From Atkinsonella hypoxylon (taxonomy: Eukaryota; Ascomycota; Sordariomycetes; Hypocreales; Clavicipitaceae), in assembly GCA_000729835.1 (NCBI GenBank), contig JFHB01000056.1, positions 1 to 64,000 of the forward strand: DNA of 64,000 nucleotides. The letters run 5' to 3'. The notes below the pieces were generated by a model. The model saw nothing but the letters and a program-made list of their open reading frames with translations, was not told the origin of the DNA and searched no databases. Position numbers and translations under genes: made by a program. Positions 9,166 through 19,879 of this stretch are shown piece by piece; positions within the stretch are counted from its first letter, which is position 1; every line of letters begins with the position of its first letter.

Positions 9166-10776
9166 TTAGTGGCAGTGGCAGTCGAAGGTGGACAGGACGG
9201 TCTTGATGAGACCGCCGACCAGACACAGCAAGCCATCAACGACATGAGCAACAACGTGCTGGGAGGCATTGACGATTAAGACAACCTCGGGGAGAATGCA
9301 GAAGCCGACGAGGCCGTTGATGCTGGCACCAACCTCGGCACCAACGCCGACAACGGCACCAACACCAGCACCAACACCGGCGCCAACACCAGCGGCGGCA
9401 TTAGCAGCAGCACCAACACCAGCACCAATGTTAGCACCAAGACCGGCGGCGGCACCAAGACCGACACCAAGACCAGCTTCAACATCAGCACCAATACCAG
9501 CGGCGGCATTGGCACCGGCACCAATGGCGGCACCAAGACCAGCTTCAACATCAGCGCTAATACCGGCGGCGGCATTAGCAGCAGCATCAACACCAGCGCC
9601 AATGTTAGCACCAAGACCGGCGGCGGCACCAAGACCGGCACCAAGACCAGCTTCAACATTAGCGCCAATACCAGCGGCGGCATTGGCACCAGCACCAACG
9701 GCGGCACCAAGACCAGCTTCAACATCAGCACCAATACCAGCGCCGGCATTTGCACCGGCACCAACACCAGCACCAACATTAGCACCGGCACCAGCGGCAG
9801 CATTTGCACTGGCACTTGTACCAGCATCTGCACCACCGGCAGCATTTGCCCCGGCACTTACACCAGCACCAATATTAGCACCGGCACCAGCGGCAGCATT
9901 TGCACCGGCACTTGTACCAGCATCTGCACCACCGGCAGCATTTGCCCCGGCACTTACACCAGCACCAACATTAGCACCGGCACCAACACCAGCATCTGCA
10001 CCAGCGGCGGCACCAGCGCCGACACCCACGTCGATGTAGTTCTTGCAACCCTTGGTGCAGTAGGCGACGCAGTCATAGTTGCATTTGCCGAAGCCGAGCT
10101 TGCAGCCAAGACCTTTGACGGTATTCAGAAGACCGGCGGAAAGGTTGGCCTGGATATCAGCAGTAAGGGTGGCAAGGCCAAAGGCGTTGGTGTTGAAAGC
10201 GATGACAGCATCGACGACAGTCTCGAGGTACAGACCCTGCAGAGCGGCGCAGACGTTCTTGAGATCAGCACTGATATTGGCGTGAATATCGATCTCGGCT
10301 TCGGCAGCGACTTCGGCCTCAATAGCGGCGGCGGCAAGGAAGGTGACGGTGGTGAGGCTAGCCTGGCAATACTCGTGTTGAGGGTCGTACTTGACGATCT
10401 TGGTAGGAGAAGCAGCACAGAAGGTGCCGAGCTTGACATCGACGGTGCCGTAGACACTGGGGTCGGGCTTAGGCCAGGCGCCGGTGCGAGCCTTGCCGGC
10501 ACAGGCGTTGGCGACGGGATCGAACTTTTGACCAGGAGGACAGGAGCAGGATTTGGTCCAGGGGCAGTAGCTCATGGAGTTGGGGCACTTGTAGTCGGCA
10601 TGCTGCTTGCGAGCAGCGCTCAGATCGACACCGGCATCCGCCTCAGCCCCGACATGGGCCTTGACAATGGGAGCAACCTCGATGTTAGCACCGAGGTTGT
10701 GGTCGGCACCGCGGCCAAAGAGACTGACGGCAGAGGCGATTCTGGCGAATCCGATGAGGGCAGCGGTGGAACGCAT
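9166..10776 (-). CDS. Secreted Gly/Ala-repeat (silk-like) protein with Cys-rich modules
   Basis: Predicted 536 aa from the ATG at 10776, chosen because it begins a signal-peptide-like segment (MRSTAALIGFARIASAVS); the frame continues upstream without domain content. Seen, in order: signal peptide; Cys-rich module at residues 64-92 (CPNSMSYCPWTKSCSCPPGQ), similar in spacing to small extracellular Cys modules; an Ala-rich helical stretch (140-220); a second Cys cluster (225-244); a Gly/Ala repeat block (249-486); and a hydrophobic C-terminus with four Cys. The repeat block has two unit types: 32 aa and 58 aa. Composition resembles silk or adhesin repeats, so a cell-wall, spore-surface or adhesive role is plausible. 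No GPI signal is obvious. Single exon. I do not recognise a named family. Confidence 0.8.
   Translation of the reverse strand: MRSTAALIGFARIASAVSLFGRGADHNLGANIEVAPIVKAHVGAEADAGVDLSAARKQHADYKCPNSMSYCPWTKSCSCPPGQKFDPVANACAGKARTGAWPKPDPSVYGTVDVKLGTFCAASPTKIVKYDPQHEYCQASLTTVTFLAAAAIEAEVAAEAEIDIHANISADLKNVCAALQGLYLETVVDAVIAFNTNAFGLATLTADIQANLSAGLLNTVKGLGCKLGFGKCNYDCVAYCTKGCKNYIDVGVGAGAAAGADAGVGAGANVGAGVSAGANAAGGADAGTSAGANAAAGAGANIGAGVSAGANAAGGADAGTSASANAAAGAGANVGAGVGAGANAGAGIGADVEAGLGAAVGAGANAAAGIGANVEAGLGAGLGAAAGLGANIGAGVDAAANAAAGISADVEAGLGAAIGAGANAAAGIGADVEAGLGVGLGAAAGLGANIGAGVGAAANAAAGVGAGVGAGVGAVVGVGAEVGASINGLVGFCILPEVVLIVNASQHVVAHVVDGLLCLVGGLIKTVLSTFDCHCH
9319..10032. repeat. In-gene tandem repeats encoding Gly/Ala units
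   Basis: GC-rich minisatellite inside the secreted-protein gene. Residues 267-330 (9787-9978) are two near-identical 32-aa (96-bp) units starting GANVGAGV/GANIGAGV. Residues 349-464 (9385-9732) are two 58-aa (174-bp) units starting ADVEAGLGAA. Flanks hold partial units. Such tracts commonly change length by slippage or unequal recombination. Confidence 0.9.
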
Positions 10777-11039
10777 GTTGACAAATGTTGAAGAGCTCCG
10801 GAAAGAATGGCGCTGTAGACAGGCAGCGAAGCGACTGAGATGGTTCGACAAGGAAAGACTAAATGACAGAAGGTAAATGAGAGAAGGTTGAAGGAGAGTG
10901 AAAGGAAGGATTGAATAAACGAAGCCTAGGCGTTCGTAGATATTCAGTGCCTGGTGAGAGAGTGTGATACTGGAAATACAAAAAGATGGTGTTGAGAATA
11001 AAGAGGAAGGGAACCATGCCATGACCAGGCCACGATGTC

Positions 11040-11050
11040 GACTTATATAA
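11040..11050 (-). promoter_or_regulatory. Candidate TATA box of the secreted Gly/Ala-repeat gene
   Basis: CTTATATAAG, a palindromic strong TATA match, lies about 265 bp upstream of the ATG at 10776. Strong TATA boxes are unusual in fungal housekeeping genes and fit a regulated or highly expressed gene. Position implies a 5' UTR of about 230 nt. Confidence 0.45.
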
Positions 11051-13740
11051 GATTGAAGCGTCAGAATCGCATCTTATCCCCCCTGCCACTTCCAGTCCTA
11101 TGATAGCTGATATTAAGGAGTATTAGGTATTGTCTGTCCCCTGAACGACTAGCCCTCACTCAGGCGAAGCTGCCATATCTCCTATCTATCATACCATGTC
11201 AAGGGCCATGTTGTTCTAGCATGAGATGCCGAAATCAGAGCTATTACAGGCCCGTGCGTTTGATCTCATAGTCTAAGCCTCAACATGGGCAAGGGCCGAC
11301 TGGACTGGGGGAGGTTGAGTGATATGCCAGGACGGGTTATCATGGGAAAAGAGCAGGGTTAAGTTTGTTTTTCTGTAACGGGATTGGGATTAGCGGCTGC
11401 GGTATCCCTGCCCTGCTGTAAATCACTAACTAGTTGATTCCCATGCCTTTGCTGTATAGCGGAACTAACAACAAATTGAGGGCTTGTTCCTGAGTAGAGG
11501 ATCGCGTTTTGAATTAGTTATGGTAGAGCTTTGAACGCAGAATTAGCGGTCCAGAGCAACTCAATTGGGCGGCAGAAGCAGTGGCATTGATCTCATGTTG
11601 TTATCATTATCATTCTGTCGAAGCGTTTAGCGCGTTTCTGTTTCAATAGGTCTTTAGCGCGGATAACATGAACAAGTTACCAAAGACCACATCGTTAGTA
11701 ATTTGCATAAATAGAAAGGTACAACGTGTCGGAGGCCAGGCTGCTAACCCCGATCCAACTAAGCCACAGGAACAAAAGAAAACTAGCAGGGAATTAAAAA
11801 TCAAAATCAAAACTAAAAACTAAAAATAAAGGTGCGCTGGAAAGAGACGAGAGGGATTCTCCATAGACGGGTTGGACGTGCCTAGCATGTTTTACCCTGC
11901 TACTTGCGTCAGGTCCGGTGAAAGCAAGGGTCCTACCTAAAACCCAATCAGCGACCAAGATGCGAGACAAGCAGCGGACAAAACCCTGATGCTGAGCTGG
12001 ATGAAGCCAACAGCTGACAGAATTCACTCCGACGCTGCACGCTCTCTCTGGCACTCTGCGCTGAGAGTGGAATTAAGTCCCCCCCCCAAACCTGTGCAGA
12101 ACAACAGTCGGGCAAGTAAGCCACAACCGAATCTGTTTAGTCTGCCTGCTAAAGCACATGGCCTGCAATTTCGCGAATCGCGATGGAAACGCAACCATCA
12201 GGCGCAGGGAGCTACTCGTATGAGAGACGAACACAGGGGGAAACGCGCTGCAGACCTTGAGCGAGCACAGCCTGGGGGAAACCTATCCTTTATTGGACAG
12301 AGGGTGCAAGATAGCGTACTTCGTAGGTCCAATTGTCAAGGGCGCTAACTATGGGGACAGAGAAAAAAAAAAAAGCAAGAAAGAAGCCAAGCGGGAAGCG
12401 GATGGAAAACGGTTCGCGTCGAGCCCGTTGTGCTTGGCGACCACCTTGCTCGCCGGCCGATCCGATAGGGGCCAAGGCGGGCGATCGTGTAACGAAACGC
12501 CTGGTGCTACGGACGAAAGCCCGGGTCTTCCTTGCTATCCCTCGGCTTCTCTTTCTTGGCCCCCTATGCCTAGTTATCATCTATCTATCTATCATAGGGG
12601 GTGCGCGGCTGTCTGCCCAGCTGGCCTATCACGGGTGGACTTGATAAGAAGGGACGAACTAGGCGCTGCACGGCGCCGGCACTCTGACTAGCCAGCTGGC
12701 ATAGCTGAAGCGAAAAAGGTGTGGTGTGTACTTCTCATTTGTCTGTGATCTTTTCTAGAAATGTACAAGTTGTAGAGTGTAGTTGACGTTACATGTTGAA
12801 AGGGAATTCCATGGAGTACATGTACCTATTTTCAACGAGGTGCATATCACATGTGATTGATTGATAAGATGGCGCTGATAAGGGCTTACGGGTATCGTAA
12901 TCATGGCCCTGTGTTGTATCTACATACCCTGGCAGAGACATAAGGTAAGCAAAGCAGGCTCTCATCGTTAGAGAAATAGAAGTATGCGATACTACAAATC
13001 GTAGGTATGGCGCAGAGTGTGCCCTCCCCGGCTGGGCTCGCGACTTGGAGTCATCTTCATCTTGCAAAGCCTTTTCAAGCATTTTCACGCCAAATGCTAC
13101 ATAGGTACGGAGTATTCCGTAGGCAGCACTGATTCTAGCAACACTCACTTTAATATCGATAGTGCAAAGTATAGCCGCTACATTATAGGCCCACCTCTAC
13201 TGCCTTGCCTTGCCTTGCCTATGATGGCATAAGAGGCCAAGTACAGACAAGACGTTAGAAAAATACCTCTTTATTTCAGATAATTTCAAGTACCTACTTA
13301 TACATTGTACCTCATTTGCTAGCTAGAGAATACGCCCCTCAGTCACGCCTTCCCCTAACATCGCAAGCCATCTACCGTTGGGGACTATTCAAAGTCAGCA
13401 AAAACTGCAATTGACAGAGTCCCAAGGGCTCTGCTAGATTCCCAAGTTCTAGAATTCGAGGTCTGAGCCAGGCTGGACCGGGGGGGGGGCTCCTTTGACG
13501 AGCGGCTACTGACCCGTTGAGTGAGAAAAAAAAAAAAGGGAAAAAAAAAAAAGAACCACTTCCTCCCTGAGGAAAACCGCGCAGACAAAATCTCAAAGTT
13601 TTGACTTGAATGTATGAAAGAAAAAGTGCGACGTAGACTTTGCAAACTTGTTCAGGAAGAAACAGAGGTTGCAATGCGCTTCTTTCCAGGCACGGGAGTT
13701 ACCCCAAGGAGACTTTTCACAAAGATCCCCTGTTCGAAAC

Positions 13741-13766
13741 AAAAAAAAAAAAAAAAAAAAAAAAAA
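13741..13766. repeat. A26 homopolymer
   Basis: Run of 26 adenines on the plus strand in non-coding DNA. Its exact length is vulnerable to sequencing error. Confidence 0.9.
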
Positions 13767-14487
13767 CAAATACCATGTCAGACATACATACTCCGTACGG
13801 AATAGAGGACGGCCATTGGCATTGCTGATGGAGTTCGCAGCTCCCGTGCCAGACCCACTTTTTCCCGGTTCCTCAATTTTTCAATGTCGCAAAGAATTGC
13901 GACGTGGGCTGCGCCAATAAAAAGCTACATACAGCGTCCATTTTCTAAATTTTTTTTTTTTATGAAATTTTCAAAATAATAATAATAATAATTAATAATA
14001 AAACCCAAAATATTTCGCCAGCATCTCTGTTTACGGAAGGTGGGGCCGCTGTGACGGGCAGGGAAGATAGAATGATAGTTCGTGATGCTCGTGGTTCGTG
14101 ACTCGCATTGTCTGCGCATCCGTATGACCCGGGCAAGGACTATTGGCTGCTGTGGATCTCTGTGGCGTAAAGCTGCCCTTTCTTTAATTAGCATACTTTA
14201 GCTAGATTGGCTACGGTTTATCAACTGCTAGCCCAGCTTGAGCACACGTTCCTGCTAGATGGGGAGATTTTTTAAACACTTATTAGCAGATGTATATAGA
14301 TAGGGTGAAGAAAACTGTTCATAAGATTAACGTGAACATATTTTTTTTACAATTTTTATGGGCGATTTATTTTTTTTTTTTTAATTTTTAACCTATATGA
14401 TGCGCTTGCTGCATGTATCGTGAATACGTACGGAATACGTGGATAGTCTACCTGCGCGGAACCCACGCATAGCAACGACGCCACAGA

Positions 14488-14572
14488 CCCCAGCCCCAGC
14501 CCCAGCCCCAGACCCAGCCCCAGACCCAGCCCCAGACCCAGACCCAGACCCAGACCCAGACCCAGACCCAGA
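14488..14572. repeat. Hexanucleotide tract (CCCAGC/CCCAGA)n
   Basis: About 14 units of CCCAGM. It leaves open frames on both strands (Pro-rich on plus, Gly-Ser/Gly-Ala on minus), which explains the spurious frames seen here. Confidence 0.9.
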
Positions 14573-15646
14573 CGCAGGTCCGTCCCTAGGAACAGAAACT
14601 AACAAATCAATCCATCTTCCCGTCGACATCTCAAGTCCCAACGTCAAATCCGGTCTGCAGTGGACCCAGTGAGACATACCTAGAACGCCCTTCATTTCTC
14701 GCTCTCGCGAAAATCACACCATGCAAGCAAACACAGCTTTGCGTGGACCACAATGTCCGGGCTGAAAACCCGAGCATCCGCTTGGCAAACATCCTGCGAA
14801 CCATCAACATCAAACTCTCCTTCGAGAAAGCTAGATGAAAAATAAAGTCATCTTTTGCACTACTACACTACCAGGTGCTCAGATATCCAGCCGCGTCCTG
14901 ATAAAACTTGGACCCTAAAGTGTCGGCACTAAACGGTGCTATGCAGCCGCGGTAGGGTAGCTTGGCCATGAGGCTTAACGTCAAATCTTCACTCGCTCGT
15001 CAAGTGAAGGTCGTTCCATCGACATGTCTCGTCCTCACTCAGTAGCTATGGTGTTCTGCAAGATCTACTCTTGTTCCTGGGCGTGTCCACTGTCTATATA
15101 CAGTGCACCATAGTTCTTGACACATTGTGCCATCAAGTGCTACTCTACACAAGTCAAGTCCCTTTTTAACCACATACAGAAAACATACGATTCAACATGT
15201 CCAAGCAAGACATTACGCTGCATGTACAAACAACACAGAGGAAGACGGCTCAGACTTGCCTTTATACGACGTCATTGCCATTGCTTACAGGCGACAGCTT
15301 GACAAAGTTCACATCCATGTTCGAAACATACACGGGTTATGCTGCAATACAGCAAAACACACGTGCATTGGAATTCCGGAGCCATGTGCCAAACTTTCCT
15401 GAAGCGAAATAGCTCGGAAGTATCTGTTTGCCGTCATCATTGCCGCGTGTCTATTTCAGATTTTGTCCCTTTGAGCCCTCAACTTCGGGTCGTAGACTTG
15501 TAGTTATCCAATTATCAACAGGTCATGAGCTGAAAACAAATCACTGCTTGACTGGCACTTGCCGAGGCTGCCTTGCTTGCGCTGGAGGCGACGAATCAAG
15601 TGGCAGTGCTACTGATGGCGTTGCAGATGGCGTTGCATGATCGACA

Positions 15647-17531
15647 TCAGGGTAAAATGAGACTCGTTCCCTTGACCTTGCCGTTCTCCATTTTAGCTGT
15701 TCTAGCACCAAATTGAATCTGCATATCTGCATTAGTCTGGTTCCTTTTTTCAGCTTGGCAACCACGCAAACTCGAGTTCCATGTGGTTCACTCACAGCAC
15801 GCTTCTTCTCCCGTGCAACCTCCGTCATGCCTAGTCTCTCTGCAAGAAGACGCAGAACTCGTTTTCCTGGCTCTGGTACTACGCCCTCAATTTCTTCGTT
15901 TGCAAAGTCGCACTTTTCCCACACGGGGAGTGCCATTGCCCACCTTAAGAAATTCTCGTCAAGATATGGGAAGCGAACTTCCTTCTCCCAGTGAGCCATT
16001 ACGCGGTCGTCACGTCCGAGATTGCGCTTGCCCAAGCGACTTACATCGAGCTTCAACTCCTCGATCAGACCTGGGTAGTTTTGACGATCAAACGCTGTTG
16101 CATGTCGGATGTAGCCTCCAAAGAGCTCATCAGCACCCAACCCAGACAGTAAAACTCGAGCCGTTGTCTTGCATGGTTCCGGTCGAGAGTTCACGCTGGT
16201 CTGACAAAGACCATCACCCCGCGCTGCAAAGTATAAGGCATAGGCAATAGACAAATCCATCTCCGTGTTATGCGGATAAATCAGCTCAACAACCTCAGAC
16301 CGATGTTCGGAGGCAAGACAAAATGGAACATTCACCTACGCTTTGCATTAATAATGGCGGCTTCTACCGCTGGGGCAGAGGAGGAATAAGGTCTGCCGAA
16401 ACATACCGTTACGAGGCGAAACTCGCGCTTCGGGCAGGTCTGCAGGAGTTCTGCGAACGATTTCCTTCCCGTTATACGATCAGGACATAGCTCAAAGAGC
16501 TCATCCAACGCCATGCTCTTATGTTGGGCTGCTATCCTGGGATTTTCAAAAGCCACATTGAGCAAGTCGATGGGCTGGTCATCAGGGAGTAATTCATTGG
16601 CGAGACGGGCCAACACTGTACAGTCAAGGCCTCCAGAGAAGAGAACAGCCACTCTTGCATCGGTTGCAGCCGCCCTGGGAGGAACTGGCACTTGCAGCAC
16701 TCGCAGTCGCAGGGATTCAAGAAGGCGTTGATGCAGTTGTTCTATCACGGCAGCATGCTTCGTCAGACGACGAGATTCCTTTGGAACGACATCGTTAAAC
16801 ATTCCAATCCCAGATATCTGCCCTTGCAAGAAAGGTAAGCGGTCAGAATCTCTCGATATGGAGCGTCCCGTAATCAGTGTCCAACTTACAAACGAGCCAT
16901 CATCGACCCAATCATATCTGACTGGGATATACTCACCGGGCTGCTGCTTGATATCTGCGTCAGGAAATTGTAGAGCATATATACCATCCGCTTCAACCTC
17001 AACCCAACCGTCAGTGCTGGGATCAGCAATACTGGCTAAAAGAAATGGATTTCCGGCTTTGAGGAGTAGAGACCGTCGACCCAGACGGTCTCGTCCGTAG
17101 TACAGGCGCCTTGAAACTTTATCGTAGTAGATCAACGAAAAGGGACCTTTGATGTCACGGATTACATCGAGCACGCGCTTGCCTCTATCTTCTGAGGGTG
17201 AATTGCTGGCCGCCGTTAGCAGGGGCAAGATAGCTTCTCCATCATTTCCTTGAATCGCGTGTCCACCGATTTTCCAGGCTTCCCCGTTCCAGCAAAGTAC
17301 AGAATTTGTGTTCTCATCCACGAGGGGCTGCCTGGCGAGATGGTCTCCTCGAAGAGACAGCACCGTAGAGGTGAAAGCTAGTGTCGTGGCACGACCATCA
17401 TCACGACTTGGATCCAGAGTTGTCGTGATAGTGCCATAATGATCTGGACCACGGTTTCGCAAGCGGCGCTCCAGGGCTGAGGATCTGGGGCAATTTCCAG
17501 CTGTGTAGATAGCAGCATAGATGCCACACAT
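15647..17531 (-). CDS. Asparagine synthetase domain-containing protein (ASNSD1-like)
   Basis: Class II glutamine amidotransferase fused to an asparagine-synthase ATP-pyrophosphatase domain. Exons on the minus strand: 17531-16890, 16817-16407, 16335-15796, 15718-15647 (554 aa). The start at 17531 is chosen because it yields MCGIYAAI, leaving Cys2 as the N-terminal nucleophile after Met removal; an ATG 14 codons upstream (17573) would bury it. Seen: RNRGPDHYG of the GATase fold; PP-loop VAVLFSGGLDCTVLARLA; YPHNTEMDLSIA; LLSGLGADELFGGYIRH; FPYLDE; and the C-terminal REKKRA joined by splicing to IQFGARTAKM. Gly/Asp residues of the PP-loop are intact. Family members are distinct from the main asparagine synthetase and their substrate is unproven. 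The 72-nt first intron is in frame and stop-free. Confidence 0.9.
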
Positions 17532-18266
17532 TTTCCGGCCTGCTGTGCAGGATGCTGTCAAGTTTGGTGCCAATCAATCCGACCGTTGCTGTGAGCCCAC
17601 TGGCTGAGAGCTGGCGAAAATCGTGCCCCTCACAGCGGTCCTAAAGGGATTGGCATTGATGTGCTCCGTAATTACGAAAATGCCAGGAAGCAGCGGCCCA
17701 CAAATTAAGTAGCTGCCCGTGCGCACAGCCCTTCCCACTTTCTCACACCTGCTGCCATATTTGAAACTTGTGTTTCTTGAAATCACATGTATGGATATCA
17801 GTCAGTACCGGCGGCTTTCTCAATGCAGCACAAGATTCAAGAATATATGTAGTCGGTTCGATATAGATGACGATAGGATGGAGAATATGAGAGATGACAG
17901 GAAGTATGGCGCGAATATGCCTGCAGCAACACGCATTCCTCGGTCCGGTACGTAGCGGCTTGCCTCTTCTTCCACTATCTTGCTTCAACATGACTCTCTC
18001 ACCAATTCAATTGCCTAACATTCATCACCACGCCACGACCTTCAGCCTCCCGAAGGAGATACTTTAGATGAAACCCATATTTGTTGACCGACGGCCATAA
18101 TGGCCGTCTCAGCTTACACACTTCGCTCGGATTTTCCTAAGATGGCCCTGCATTTTCGAGGCATCAATGCCAACTGTTTTGGGAATGATCTTTTACTCTA
18201 TGTTTACGAGGCTAGTTTATGATGTGATAGCGTCTGACTGTCCGTAGTCCATCACTTCTGAAATGG
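17532..18266. other. Divergent intergenic promoter region
   Basis: Separates the minus-strand ASNSD1-like gene from the plus-strand esterase gene. It should hold both promoters; no gene or repeat was seen. Confidence 0.5.
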
Positions 18267-18275
18267 TATATAAGT
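18266..18275 (+). promoter_or_regulatory. Candidate TATA box of the esterase gene
   Basis: GTATATAAG lies about 120 bp before the ATG at 18390, a spacing typical of TATA-driven fungal secreted-enzyme genes. Confidence 0.5.
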
Positions 18276-18389
18276 TCAGATATATGACCGACATCTGGTC
18301 GTCATATGAATATTCATCAAGAGCAACTTTATTCACATAATTACATACTCACGATCCTCTTCCTGCAACCCCGTATCGCAGTCATAATC

Positions 18390-19218
18390 ATGACACCTCT
18401 CGTGCAAGCTCTCGGCCAATTGGCTATTGCGAGTTTCGCCGTGATCTCTACCAGTCAGTTCTATCGTCCTTTGAAATCTATGAGCAACTTTGGTTGACGC
18501 CCAATTAGCCCAAGCTACGCCGTTGCTATCATACCCAAACCTTGAGCATGAGGTCAAGGCCGCGGCCGAGGTTCCTCTTCGGCTCATGCCTCTAGGAGCA
18601 TCCATTACAAATGGCGTGCGTTCACGGGACGGCAACGGCTATCGTGGAAGGTTATATGAACGCCTCGTCAAGGTTGGATACACCGTAAATATGGTTGGAT
18701 CCCTCAAAAATGGGACCATGAAGAACAACGAAAATGAGGGTTGGACCGGCTGTCGAATTGAGCAAGTCGAGGAGAAGGCCAGAGCCGCTGTGCCGAGTCG
18801 GCTGCCCAACGTATTCACGCTGAACGCAGGCACCAACGACTGCTTGCAGGATTTCAAGATCAATACCGCGGGCCAACGCATGGATGAATTGCTGGCGTAC
18901 TTGTGGCAGGCATCTCCCGGTTCCACCATCATCTTATCCACCTTGATAATCAATTTCCTCGTCGAGGCACGAGTCGAGAAAGTCAATGAGCAGATCAGAG
19001 CTCTGGTCAAAAGAAAGATGGCCGAAGGCAAGAGAATTGTTCTTGCCGAGATGCACGGCGCCGACGGTCTTCAGAGAAGTGAAATGGAACTGGATGGCAT
19101 TCATCCGAACAAAGCTGGATACTTTAAGATGGGCGACATTTGGTACACCAGCATCCAGACTGCCGCTCGCATGAAATATCTGCAGCCTCCCAAGCCCCTT
19201 CCGGGTCGTTCAAGTTAA
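18390..19218 (+). CDS. Secreted SGNH/GDSL hydrolase, CE3-like carbohydrate esterase
   Basis: Probable extracellular deacetylating esterase. Exons 18390-18453 and 18509-19218 (257 aa); the 55-nt intron uses GTCAGT and ATTAG and joins T|Q. Exon 1 encodes a signal peptide (PLVQALGQLAIASFAVIS). Seen: block I LMPLGASITNG with the nucleophilic Ser; GYRGRLYERL; EGWTGCRIEQ; block III NAGTND with the oxyanion Asn; and block V DGIHPNKAGY with the catalytic Asp-x-x-His. The usual GDS of block I is GAS here; the Asp of that motif is structural, not the nucleophile. The GYRG/EGWxG pattern matches xylan/acetyl esterases of the CE3 type, but the substrate is not determined by sequence. Confidence 0.88.
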
Positions 19219-19807
19219 ATTCAGCAGCACGTAAGAGGAAAGAGGAATTGCATTCAGGTGACGGTTTCAAGACGAATACACGTAGCCAATTAAGCACTTG
19301 GGGTCACCCGTAGCAGTCTAGATCAGGGACGTCAAATCTAGGCATTCCCGGCTCACACCCATCACCCAGCCTAAATAGCCTAAATAGCCTAAATTTAGAG
19401 TCGAGAAAGACAGATCCGCGGTGTGCCAACAACTGAGAATGTTAATGAATTCAGAGGGACCCCCATCGTGTATTCTCCAATTACTGCTCGTCTCTGTATT
19501 GTACCCGTGTCCATAATTTTATCGAGCAGCATCCTCAGATATTCGCCATAGGAATATGCCAAGCAAGAGTAAAAACACAGCGCTACATCAGCGCACACCA
19601 AGCTTGCACAGAAAATAAAAGCGCACCAGTTCTAGACGACCGATTTCCCAATCAAGACTGCCCTAGTCCGGGACGTGCAAACTAACTCGTCCTAGTGGTT
19701 ATCATCTCTGTTGATGCACAAGAGCAATACAATGGCATGCGCACTCCCTTCTCAATAATTCCTACAGCGGCACTTCATAATCTAAGTTTAGTCCCTCCTC
19801 GTCAAGA
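19219..19807. other. Intergenic spacer
   Basis: A small 9-bp CCTAAATAG repeat (3 copies around 19370-19393) is the only structure seen. No gene. Confidence 0.5.
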
Positions 19808-19879
19808 TCCGGTATGGTGTAGTGGCTAACATCGCTCGCTCTCACCGAGCAGCCCAGGGTTCGATTCCCTGTACCGGAG
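19808..19879 (+). tRNA. tRNA-Glu (CTC)
   Basis: 72-nt cloverleaf without intron. The acceptor stem TCCGGTA pairs perfectly with TACCGGA; the D-arm contains the A box TGGTGTAGTGGC; the anticodon loop CTCTCAC reads CTC for Glu between paired GCTCG/CGAGC; the T-arm has B box GGTTCGATTCC. A T-rich terminator-like stretch (TTATTTTTTATTTT) follows within about 25 bp, as expected for RNA polymerase III. Confidence 0.95.

Larger units (their letters stand above)
11051..15646. other. Gene-poor 4.6 kb spacer with simple repeats
   Basis: No reading frame here shows a recognisable domain or convincing splice structure. Contents seen: short purine runs, TACGGAGTA-type palindromes (about 13107-13123 and 13788-13804), A26 (13741-13766), AT-rich patches at 13946-14000 and 14340-14395, and a CCCAGM hexanucleotide tract (14488-14572). 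Confidence 0.5.

Noticed and set aside
9269..10039. Long plus-strand frame rich in Pro, Ala and Thr
   Set aside because: It is the antisense of the Gly/Ala-repeat gene; the repeats remove stops in several frames. No signal peptide or domain of its own.
12257..12691. 144-codon frame in the gene-poor block
   Set aside because: Lys-rich low complexity from an A-run and no conserved motif.
13614..13766. Possible SINE: GTTCGAAAC (B-box-like) directly before A26
   Set aside because: No A box at proper distance, no target duplication and only one copy noticed.
14393..14695. Minus-strand frame with Gly-Ser/Gly-Ala run
   Set aside because: Created entirely by the CCCAGM microsatellite; flanks show no coding character.
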